Shown piece after piece: positions 1 through 5,447 of a DNA stretch of 11,362 nucleotides. A program made the translations under genes and the position numbers. The stretch spans positions 1-11,362 of the forward strand of contig USMO01000031.1 in the NCBI GenBank assembly GCA_900555785.1. The letters run 5' to 3'. Position 1 is the first letter of the stretch; every line of letters starts with the position of its first letter. This stretch comes from an uncultured Eubacteriales bacterium. GTDB taxonomy: Bacteria > Bacillota > Clostridia > Oscillospirales > CAG-272. The notes under the pieces were generated by a model. It saw only the letters and a program-made list of their open reading frames with translations, searched no databases and was not told the DNA's origin.

Positions 1-24
1 CGAACTGTCAAGGAGTGCCGCCCA

Positions 25-1893
25 CTATTCAACCTTCAGCGCGCGCATCGCGTTGAGGATTGCAATGACGGCAACACCGACGTCAGCGAAGGTCGCAGCC
101 CACATACCGACCAGATTGAATACACTCAAAGCCATGAAGCCCAGCTTGATGACAAGAGCCAGCGTGATGTTCTCCCAAACGATTACTCGCGTTTTGCGGG
201 CAATCTTCACAGCCTTCGCAATGCCGCGCGGGTCGTCGTCCATCAGAACCACGTCAGCCGCTTCAATCGCAGCATCGGACCCGAGCGCACCCATCGCAAT
301 ACCAACATCAGCACGTGCCAGAACCGGCGCATCATTCACACCGTCGCCCACAAACGCAAGCGTACCGGATGCCTTCTCTGCCAGCATCTTGCCAACCAGG
401 TCCGCTTTGTCACCCGGCAGAAGCTCCGCGTGACATTCGTCAATCCCCAGCTTCTTCGCAACATCCTCGGCAACCTCGCGCCGGTCGCCCGACAGCATCA
501 CCAGCCGGTCAACACCGTCCTGCCGCAACGCCGCAAGCGCCTCGGCACTCTCCGGCTTGACCTGGTCCGCAATCAGAACCGACCCCGCAAACTTCCCGTC
601 GCAGGCAACCAGAATCACCGTTCCAAGCCCGGCGGGAACCGTGTAGTCAATGCCTTCCTTTTCCATCAGACGCCGGTTGCCAACCAGAACCCGGTGCCCG
701 TCAACCGTAGCACGTACCCCGTGCCCCGCAATTTCCTCGACATCGGAGGCAGCCGGAAGGTTCGCCCCCGCCGCGTCCCGCAGAGACTGCGCAATCGGAT
801 GGTTCGAATACTGCTCAGCCGACGCCGCAAGCGACAGAAGCCGGTCGTTCTCCATTCCCTCGGCATGCACCTCGGATACCGCAAAGCAGCCCTTGGTCAG
901 CGTGCCGGTCTTGTCGAAGACCGCCGTCTTCAGCGCCGCAAGCGCCTCCAGATGGTTCGCGCCCTTGATCAGTACGCCGCGCTTGGATGCCGCACCCAAA
1001 CCGCCAAAGTAGGACAGCGGGACCGAAATGACCAGCGCGCAGGGGCAGGAAACCACCAGAAAGATCAGCGCCGAGTAGACCCAGCGGTGCCAATCCCCCG
1101 TCACCAGCGACGGAATCAGCGCCAGCAGCACCGCGCCTGCAACCACCGACGGCGTGTAGATGCGCGCAAACTTCGTAATGGCATTCTCGGTCTTCGATTT
1201 GACCATTTCGGAGTTCTCCACCAGCTCGAGAATCTTCGACACCGTCGATTCCCCGAACGGCTTCTCCACCTTCACCCGCAGCAGCCCGCTGACGTTCACG
1301 CAGCCGGAAATGACCTCATCCCCAACCGCAACTTCGCGCAAAGCCGATTCGCCGGTCAGCGACACCGTGTTCAGCTCCGAAGTGCCTTCCACCACGCTGC
1401 CGTCCAGCGGAATCTTCTCGCCCGGGCGAACCACAATCACCTCGCCCACATTGACTTCATCCGGCGACAGCGTCACTTCCGCTCCGTCGCGCTCCACCGT
1501 TGCCGTGTCGGGACGGATGTCCATCAGCGCGGCAATCGACTTGCGGCTTCTGCCAACCGCAATGCTCTGGAACAGCTCGCCCACCTGGTAGAACAGCATC
1601 ACGAACACCGCTTCGGGGTATTCGCCAATGACAAACGCGCCGATGGTCGCGATCATCATCAGGAAATGCTCATCCAGCAGCTGCCCGTGCGCCACGTTGA
1701 GAACTGCCGCCCACAGCACGTCCCAGCCGACCAGCAGATACGGCACCAGGAACACCGGAATGGCGATGTACCATTTGCCCTCCGGGAGCACGCCGGTCTT
1801 GCTGAGAATAACCGCCACCAGGAGCAGCACCCCCGCGCCCAGAATGCGCAGCAGATGGTTTGTCTGCTTGCGCGTCAGTCCGAACAGTTTCAT
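25..1893 (-). CDS. cadA: Zn2+/Cd2+/Pb2+-exporting P-type ATPase (PIB-2 type), lacking a fused HMA domain
   Basis: ATP-driven efflux pump of the inner (cytoplasmic) membrane that exports soft divalent metals. In the 622-residue protein I see the actuator motif TGES (180-183), the transmembrane metal-site motif CPC (283-285), the phosphorylation motif DKTGT with Asp327, the HP motif (365-366) and the hinge GDGVNDAP (516-523). The last membrane segments carry Lys583 and Asp604 (in FADVG), the residues expected of the Zn/Cd/Pb class rather than the Cu class. Hydrophobic segments lie near 14-30, 42-65, 77-100, 250-290 and 575-615. The N terminus begins almost directly with the first membrane helix, so the usual cytoplasmic metal-binding domain is absent; it is encoded separately just upstream. 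I chose the ATG at 1893 because the upstream in-frame extension runs back into the HMA gene. There is no Shine-Dalgarno sequence before it and only one base separates it from the upstream stop, which suggests termination-reinitiation. The precise metal specificity is inferred. Confidence 0.94.
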   Translation of the reverse strand: MKLFGLTRKQTNHLLRILGAGVLLLVAVILSKTGVLPEGKWYIAIPVFLVPYLLVGWDVLWAAVLNVAHGQLLDEHFLMMIATIGAFVIGEYPEAVFVMLFYQVGELFQSIAVGRSRKSIAALMDIRPDTATVERDGAEVTLSPDEVNVGEVIVVRPGEKIPLDGSVVEGTSELNTVSLTGESALREVAVGDEVISGCVNVSGLLRVKVEKPFGESTVSKILELVENSEMVKSKTENAITKFARIYTPSVVAGAVLLALIPSLVTGDWHRWVYSALIFLVVSCPCALVISVPLSYFGGLGAASKRGVLIKGANHLEALAALKTAVFDKTGTLTKGCFAVSEVHAEGMENDRLLSLAASAEQYSNHPIAQSLRDAAGANLPAASDVEEIAGHGVRATVDGHRVLVGNRRLMEKEGIDYTVPAGLGTVILVACDGKFAGSVLIADQVKPESAEALAALRQDGVDRLVMLSGDRREVAEDVAKKLGIDECHAELLPGDKADLVGKMLAEKASGTLAFVGDGVNDAPVLARADVGIAMGALGSDAAIEAADVVLMDDDPRGIAKAVKIARKTRVIVWENITLALVIKLGFMALSVFNLVGMWAATFADVGVAVIAILNAMRALKVE

Positions 1894-1894
1894 G

Positions 1895-2113
1895 TTACAG
1901 TACCATCGTGCAGTCCGGATCAACGCGGTGAACCAGCTCCGCCACTTCCTTTACAATCGCGTCAAACTTGTCATCATCTGCCTCCAGCACCAGCTTCTGT
2001 GCAAAGAAGCTGACCGTTGCGTCCTTCACGCCGTCCAGGCTCTTGACCTTCTTCTCAATCTTTGCCGCGCAGTTTGCGCAATCCAGTCCGTCCAGCTTAA
2101 AATTCTTTTTCAT
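1895..2113 (-). CDS. Stand-alone heavy-metal-associated (HMA) domain protein
   Basis: A 72-residue single-domain ferredoxin-like metal-binding protein. The metal loop is LDGLDCANC, with Cys13 and Cys16 in the family's CxxC arrangement, followed by the amphipathic helix AAKIEKKV; a Cys also lies near the C terminus (Cys68). The sequence resembles the N-terminal domain normally fused to CadA/ZntA ATPases, and it ends where the ATPase starts, so it probably hands metal to, or regulates, that pump (inference). The ATG at 2113 was chosen because AAAGGAG lies nine bases upstream. A longer version starting at 2170, whose ATG overlaps the repressor's TGA, would add a low-complexity Gln/Lys/Thr-rich N terminus without a good ribosome binding site. 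It is not a CopZ-like copper chaperone on context alone, since the repressor and the ATPase are of the Zn/Cd type. Confidence 0.9.
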   Translation of the reverse strand: MKKNFKLDGLDCANCAAKIEKKVKSLDGVKDATVSFFAQKLVLEADDDKFDAIVKEVAELVHRVDPDCTMVL

Positions 2114-2122
2114 GATCGTTTT

Positions 2123-2129
2123 CTCCTTT
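2123..2129 (-). promoter_or_regulatory. Ribosome binding site of the HMA gene
   Basis: AAAGGAG on the minus strand, nine bases before the ATG at 2113. It decides between this start and the ATG at 2170 that overlaps the repressor stop codon. Confidence 0.8.
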
Positions 2130-2166
2130 GAATTTTGGTTTTTGGTTTGTTGATCGGTCCCCTCGG

Positions 2167-2523
2167 TCATTTCTCGGAAAGATGCTCCATCCCCTGCGCG
2201 AGAATGGAATGCACGTGCTCATCGTCCAGCGAATAGAACACGCTCTTGCCCGCCTTGCGGTACTTGATCAGGCGCGACTGCTTCAGAATTCGCAGCTGGT
2301 GCGAAATCGCCGAGACCGTCATGCCGCAAAGCTCCGCAATGTCACAAACGCACAGCTCGGTTTCGTACAGCACATAAAGGATGCGCAGCCGCGTGCTGTC
2401 ACCGAAAATTTTGTAAAGATCGGCAAGCGCAAACAGGCTGTCCTCGTCCGGCATTTTTCCGGCGGCGCTGCTCATGCGGTCGGGATGGGTTTCGTGTTCC
2501 TGACATCCCGGTAGTTCCTTCAT
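2167..2523 (-). CDS. cadC: ArsR/SmtB-family metal-sensing repressor (CadC-like)
   Basis: A 118-residue winged-helix dimeric repressor that releases DNA when it binds metal. The alpha-3 motif ELCVCD places Cys58 and Cys60 as in CadC, and an N-terminal Cys7 plus nearby His10/His13 could complete an alpha-3N soft-metal site (Cd/Pb/Zn). The C-terminal helix also carries the complete SmtB/CzrA-type alpha-5 zinc set: Asp101, His103, His114, Glu117. The recognition helix is around SAISHQLRILKQ (71-82). Both site types therefore appear present, so the inducer could be Cd, Pb or Zn. The start at 2523 is supported by AAAGGAGG six bases upstream; an in-frame extension to 2559 would begin inside the operator. 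It is first gene of the efflux operon and probably represses its own transcription through the palindrome at 2539-2564. Confidence 0.94.
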   Translation of the reverse strand: MKELPGCQEHETHPDRMSSAAGKMPDEDSLFALADLYKIFGDSTRLRILYVLYETELCVCDIAELCGMTVSAISHQLRILKQSRLIKYRKAGKSVFYSLDDEHVHSILAQGMEHLSEK

Positions 2524-2529
2524 GCGGTT

Positions 2530-2537
2530 CCTCCTTT
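2530..2537 (-). promoter_or_regulatory. Ribosome binding site of the repressor gene
   Basis: AAAGGAGG on the minus strand, six bases from the ATG at 2523; a near-perfect anti-16S match that fixes the start. Confidence 0.85.
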
Positions 2538-2538
2538 C

Positions 2539-2564
2539 AACGTTTGAATAACTGTTCAAACGTT
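2539..2564. promoter_or_regulatory. ArsR/SmtB-type operator palindrome
   Basis: Perfect inverted repeat of ten bases, AACGTTTGAA and TTCAAACGTT, separated by the six bases TAACTG. The core TGAA-N6-TTCA is the known SmtB/CadC/CzrA operator pattern. It begins one base after the -10 box at 2565-2570 on the minus strand and covers the expected transcription start near 2558, so repressor binding would block the promoter. The assignment to the adjacent repressor is inferred from the family pattern and position. Confidence 0.9.
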
Positions 2565-2593
2565 ATTATATCAGATTCCTTCCGGTTTGTCAA
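2565..2593 (-). promoter_or_regulatory. Perfect-consensus sigma-70 promoter of the metal-efflux operon
   Basis: On the minus strand TTGACA (2593-2588), a 17-base spacer and TATAAT (2570-2565). Both boxes are exact consensus with optimal spacing. The transcript should start near 2558 inside the operator and have a leader of about 35 bases. Confidence 0.93.
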
Positions 2594-2654
2594 GAGGAAA
2601 ATCGAATTTTTTTCGGATTTTTTTCGCGCTGCCGCAAAAAAAGCGTCGGCCGGG
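2594..2654. other. A/T-tract stretch with imperfect palindrome between divergent promoters
   Basis: Contains T7 tracts at 2607-2613 and 2618-2624 and an A7 tract at 2636-2642. The second T tract, GCG, the loop CTGC, CGC and the A tract form an imperfect palindrome (2618-2642, one bulged C). It lies directly upstream of both -35 boxes, so it may act as UP elements or intrinsically curved DNA; that role is inference. Confidence 0.4.
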
Positions 2655-2683
2655 TTGACAACGGCTGCTTTTTTTAGTATAAT
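2655..2683 (+). promoter_or_regulatory. Perfect-consensus sigma-70 promoter of rsgA
   Basis: TTGACA at 2655-2660, a 17-base spacer and TATAAT at 2678-2683, all exact consensus. The spacer contains a T7 tract (2669-2675). It gives a short leader of about 25 bases before the ATG at 2714. No ArsR-type operator overlaps it, so it is probably constitutive. Confidence 0.92.
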
Positions 2684-2713
2684 TTGAAGTGATGACCGGT
2701 TAACGGAGGATTT

Positions 2714-3709
2714 ATGGCATATCTTGGATTCGGTGTGGTGACAAAAAGCAACGGCGGGCTGTTTACGGTCCTGTTTTACCCGGCGGTGTCGCGGCTGTTT
2801 CCCGGCGGGCGGGAGCCTTCCCCGATGGACGGCGCGGAGATTTACACCCGCGCGCGGGGGAATCTGCGCAAAAAGGGGGCGCTGCTGGTTGGGGACCGGG
2901 TGCGCGTCAGCTACACGGACGCGGCGTTCCGCATTCTGCCGGACGGCACCCGGTGCCCGGAGGAGGACGGCGGCGGCGCAACGGTTGAGGAGATTTTTCC
3001 GCGCTCTTCGGCGCTCATCCGTCCCCCGATGGCAAACCTGGGGGTGCTGTTCGTCACGGTTGCGGCGGCGGACCCTGCGCCCGATCTTTTCACGCTGGAC
3101 AAGCTGATTGCGATTGCGGAGCACAACGGCATTGAGGTGGTGATGGTCATCACCAAGACCGACAAAAGTGCGGGCAGTGCGCAGGCGCTGGGTGACATTT
3201 ACCGTCTGGCGGGCTATCCGGTCTTCCCGGTTGACAGCCTGACCGGGGACGGGGTCGGCGCGCTGCGGGCATGGATTGACGGCAATCTCGGCAGCCGGAT
3301 TGCGGCATTCTCGGGTGCCTCCGGAGTTGGGAAGTCGACGCTGCTCAACCGGCTGTTCCCGGACCTGCGGCTAGAGACGGGCGATCTGAGCGAGCGGATT
3401 ATGCGCGGCAAGAACACGACCCGCGCGGTTGCGCTTTACCGGACCGGCGACGGGTTCCTCGCCGACACACCCGGTTTTACGATGCTGGATTTCGAACGGT
3501 TTGATTTTTTCGATCTGGACGGGCTACTTCCAGCCTTCCGCGAGTTCGCACCTTTCGTCGGTGACTGCCGCTACCGGAAGTGTACCCACACGAAGGAGGA
3601 CGGCTGCGCGATTCTCTCTGCTGTTTCGCACGGTCAGATCGCCCCCTCCCGCCACCGCAGCTACGCCCAGCTTTACGCGGTGCTGAAGGAGAAAAAGAAG
3701 TGGCGGTGA
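2714..3709 (+). CDS. rsgA: Ribosome small subunit-dependent GTPase A (RsgA/YloQ)
   Basis: A cytosolic GTPase that checks late maturation of the 30S ribosomal subunit. The 331-residue protein has the family's circularly permuted GTPase order: an N-terminal OB-fold (about 1-70), then the G4-type motif TKTD (147-150) ahead of the P-loop GASGVGKST (201-209), the Thr-rich G2 switch NTTR (234-237), and G3 DTPG (251-254). A C-terminal zinc knuckle follows with Cys285, Cys290, His292 and Cys298. The G4 motif has Thr where the textbook motif has Asn. Length is slightly above the usual 290-330 because of a Gly/Pro-rich insertion around residues 76-90. GGAGGA at 2705-2710 supports the ATG at 2714. It is transcribed alone, divergent from the metal operon and convergent with murD. 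Confidence 0.96.
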   Translation: MAYLGFGVVTKSNGGLFTVLFYPAVSRLFPGGREPSPMDGAEIYTRARGNLRKKGALLVGDRVRVSYTDAAFRILPDGTRCPEEDGGGATVEEIFPRSSALIRPPMANLGVLFVTVAAADPAPDLFTLDKLIAIAEHNGIEVVMVITKTDKSAGSAQALGDIYRLAGYPVFPVDSLTGDGVGALRAWIDGNLGSRIAAFSGASGVGKSTLLNRLFPDLRLETGDLSERIMRGKNTTRAVALYRTGDGFLADTPGFTMLDFERFDFFDLDGLLPAFREFAPFVGDCRYRKCTHTKEDGCAILSAVSHGQIAPSRHRSYAQLYAVLKEKKKWR

Positions 3710-3710
3710 G

Positions 3711-3738
3711 GGGGAGAAGACCTTGGGGAGAAGACCTT
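3711..3738 (+). repeat. Tandem direct repeat of 14 bases
   Basis: Two exact copies of GGGGAGAAGACCTT at 3711-3724 and 3725-3738, starting two bases after the rsgA stop codon. A third GGGG follows at 3739-3742. It adjoins three hairpins and may be part of a short interspersed repeat; that is inference. Confidence 0.8.
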
Positions 3739-3753
3739 GGGGCGCTGCCCCAA
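3737..3753. repeat. Small hairpin in the rsgA-murD interval
   Basis: Perfect seven-base inverted repeat, TTGGGGC (3737-3743) and GCCCCAA (3747-3753), with a three-base loop. No T-run follows, so it is not a terminator on its own. Confidence 0.6.
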
Positions 3754-3759
3754 ACCCTG

Positions 3760-3792
3760 CTTAGGGGGCTTCTTTCGGAGAAGCCCCCTAAG
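3760..3792. terminator. Strong 14-bp hairpin between convergent rsgA and murD
   Basis: Perfect inverted repeat, CTTAGGGGGCTTCT (3760-3773) and AGAAGCCCCCTAAG (3779-3792), around the loop TTCGG. It lies between two convergent genes and could stop transcription from both sides. No T-run flanks it directly, so either it is a Rho-independent terminator of weak type or it belongs to a palindromic repeat element. Confidence 0.55.
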
Positions 3793-3835
3793 AACCCCAA
3801 GAACTTCAATAAAGGGGTTTTAGGGTGATTTTTCG
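3786..3835 (+). terminator. Likely rsgA terminator, alternative to the upstream hairpin
   Basis: The left arm 3786-3798 (CCCTAA, a bulged G, AACCCC) pairs with GGGGTTTTAGGG (3814-3825), followed by TGATTTTTC with a T5 run ending at 3833. The left arm overlaps the right arm of the hairpin at 3760-3792, so the two structures exclude each other. The T-run points to termination of plus-strand (rsgA) transcripts. Confidence 0.55.
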
Positions 3836-3841
3836 GTTATG

Positions 3842-5239
3842 CTACAGGGCGGTTACGATTGTGCGGAAACGGGTGCCGCGCTCTTCGAAATTTCGGAAGG
3901 CATCGAAGCTGGTGCATGCCGGGGAGAGCAGCACGGTATCCCCTGCCTGTGCAAGTGCTGCTGCGTGCCGCACGGCATCGTCAAACAGCGGATCGCGATA
4001 GACCGGGACCGTCCCGCCGGACCGTTCCAGCGCCTCGGCAATCAGGTCTGCCGCCTCCCCTGTCAGGACCACCGCTTTGGCGCGTTCGTTCAGCATGCGG
4101 GCAAGTTCGTCAAACGGCACGTGCTTATCCCTGCCACCGCAGATGACGATCGGGCTGCCGGGGAGTGCCGAGAGCGCCGCCATGGTGCGGGTGGGGCTGG
4201 AATCGATGGAGCTGTTGATATAGGTCACGCCGTTCTTAACCGCCACCTGCTCCAACCGGTGCGCAACGCCGCGAAAGGTGGTTGCCACCTGCCGGATTGC
4301 CGCAGGCGAGACCAGACCGGCGCACAGCCCGATTGCGGTCATATAGTTCTCCAGGTTATGCCGCCCGGGCAGCAGAATATCCGACGCTGCCAGCACCGGT
4401 TGCCCCGACAGGCAGATCATGCCGTCCTCCCGGAGGTAAACGGTGTCCGATGCCACCAGCGGAAATTCCTCCGGCTCGGTCTTTGCGGAGGAGAACAGCG
4501 TCACCGGCACGCCGCATTCCGCAGCCAGGCGCAGGCAGTCGCCGTTTTCGGCGTTGGTCACCAAGCGGCTGTTGCCGCTCCCGCGAAAGATGTTCGCCTT
4601 TGCCTTGATGTATTCCTCCATGTCCGTATGCCAGTTGAGGTGGTTCGGGGAGAGGTTGGTCACGGCGGCGCGCCAGGGGCTGACCGTCATGTCCGACAGC
4701 TGAAAACTGGAAAGCTCCACCACAGCCGTATCGTCCGTTGTCATCTCCTCCACATGCGGCAGGAGCGGTTCCCCGATGTTCCCGCCGACAAAGGCCCGCC
4801 CCGGCTTGCCGCTCAGGCGCTGCTCCTCCTGCAAAAACAGATAGGTCAGCGTGGTCGTGGTGGTCTTTCCGTCGCTGCCGGTTATGCCGAGCACCCGCGC
4901 GGGGGTCATCTCCAGAAACAGTTCCATTTCCGAAGTCAGAACAGCGCCGCGCTTCACGGCGTTCCGAAATTCGGGCAGGTCGGGGCGCAATCCGGGCGAA
5001 CGGAAGATCACCGGCTCGTCAAGGTCTTCCAGGTATTCCTCGCCCAGGCGCAGGGCAACACCCTTTTCCTCCAGGCAGCCGGCAGTCTCGCCAAGTTCTT
5101 CGCGCGGCTTGCGGTCACGCGCACAAACGGTCGCTCCGTGCGACAGCAGGAAATCAATCAGCGGCAGATTGGAGATACCCAGCCCTACAACCGCAAACGG
5201 TCCGGGCAGGCGCTCCTGTATACTTCGGGGGAGTTCCAA
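3842..5239 (-). CDS. murD: UDP-N-acetylmuramoyl-L-alanine--D-glutamate ligase (MurD)
   Basis: A cytoplasmic peptidoglycan-precursor enzyme that adds D-glutamate to UDP-MurNAc-L-Ala using ATP. The 465-residue protein shows the N-terminal UDP-binding motif VGLGISN (18-24), the ATP P-loop GITGSDGKTTTT (118-129), SSFQL (177-181), NLSPNHLNWH (195-204), the GRHNLENYMTA block (292-302), and C-terminal GGRDKHVPFDEL (368-379) and LSPACTSFDAF (438-448). The usual DSKATN loop after residue 341 is replaced by SSIDSSPTRT (343-352), so the customary Asp and Lys are missing. TTG at 5239 is the start: AAAGGAA lies seven bases upstream and no ATG occurs before the dinucleotide-fold. The gene stands alone with its own promoter, outside a division/cell-wall cluster. 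Confidence 0.94.
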   Translation of the reverse strand: MELPRSIQERLPGPFAVVGLGISNLPLIDFLLSHGATVCARDRKPREELGETAGCLEEKGVALRLGEEYLEDLDEPVIFRSPGLRPDLPEFRNAVKRGAVLTSEMELFLEMTPARVLGITGSDGKTTTTTLTYLFLQEEQRLSGKPGRAFVGGNIGEPLLPHVEEMTTDDTAVVELSSFQLSDMTVSPWRAAVTNLSPNHLNWHTDMEEYIKAKANIFRGSGNSRLVTNAENGDCLRLAAECGVPVTLFSSAKTEPEEFPLVASDTVYLREDGMICLSGQPVLAASDILLPGRHNLENYMTAIGLCAGLVSPAAIRQVATTFRGVAHRLEQVAVKNGVTYINSSIDSSPTRTMAALSALPGSPIVICGGRDKHVPFDELARMLNERAKAVVLTGEAADLIAEALERSGGTVPVYRDPLFDDAVRHAAALAQAGDTVLLSPACTSFDAFRNFEERGTRFRTIVTAL

Positions 5240-5246
5240 TGTTCTG

Positions 5247-5253
5247 TTCCTTT
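5247..5253 (-). promoter_or_regulatory. Ribosome binding site supporting the TTG start of murD
   Basis: AAAGGAA on the minus strand, seven bases from the TTG at 5239. No alternative start with a comparable site is seen. Confidence 0.7.
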
Positions 5254-5300
5254 CTTTCGGCTTGCAGACAGGCGTTGGTTCGCCGTTGCATCCATCTTAT

Positions 5301-5329
5301 ATTATATTCCTTTTCGGTCCGTCTTGCAA
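5301..5329 (-). promoter_or_regulatory. sigma-70 promoter of murD
   Basis: On the minus strand TTGCAA (5329-5324), a 17-base spacer and TATAAT (5306-5301). Start expected near 5294, with a leader of about 55 bases in which I see no riboswitch-like structure. Confidence 0.85.
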
Positions 5330-5379
5330 TAGAAACCTGTAAATTTTTCTGATTTTCCGTAAAAAAAACAAAAATCCTC

Positions 5380-5408
5380 TTTTCAAACCGGCAATTTTCT
5401 GGTATAAT
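5380..5408 (+). promoter_or_regulatory. Extended -10 promoter of the topoisomerase B-like gene
   Basis: TATAAT at 5403-5408 preceded by TGG (5400-5402), an extended -10 element. At 17-base spacing the -35 position is TTTTCA (5380-5385), four of six to consensus. Upstream there is an A8 tract (5361-5368). Transcription should begin near 5415, which rules out translation from the ATG at 5412. Confidence 0.75.
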
Positions 5409-5447
5409 AAGATGATAAGCATGGAAAAGAAAGGATCGGAACGGTTC

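Noticed and set aside
1..24. Short stretch after the ATPase stop codon.
   Set aside because: Too short to show a terminator, gene or repeat.
1891..1923. Programmed frameshift joining the HMA and ATPase frames.
   Set aside because: A +1 shift would be needed and no slippery sequence or stimulating structure is seen at the junction; simple reinitiation explains the spacing.
430..2013. Open frame of 527 codons on the plus strand over the P-type ATPase and part of the HMA gene.
   Set aside because: Arg/Gln/His/Asn-rich composition typical of a shadow frame, spanning two real genes of the other strand.
2114..2170. N-terminal extension of the HMA protein from the ATG at 2170 overlapping the repressor stop.
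   Set aside because: The downstream ATG at 2113 has a strong, well-spaced ribosome binding site and begins exactly at the conserved domain; the extension is low-complexity.
3839..5332. Open frame of 497 codons on the plus strand opposite murD.
   Set aside because: Shadow of MurD; it begins in the murD stop region and runs through the murD promoter.
5412..5447. Earlier ATG starts at 5412 and 5421 for the topoisomerase gene.
   Set aside because: The extended -10 promoter places transcription start near 5415, so 5412 is upstream of the RNA and 5421 is almost leaderless; homologous sequence begins after 5448.
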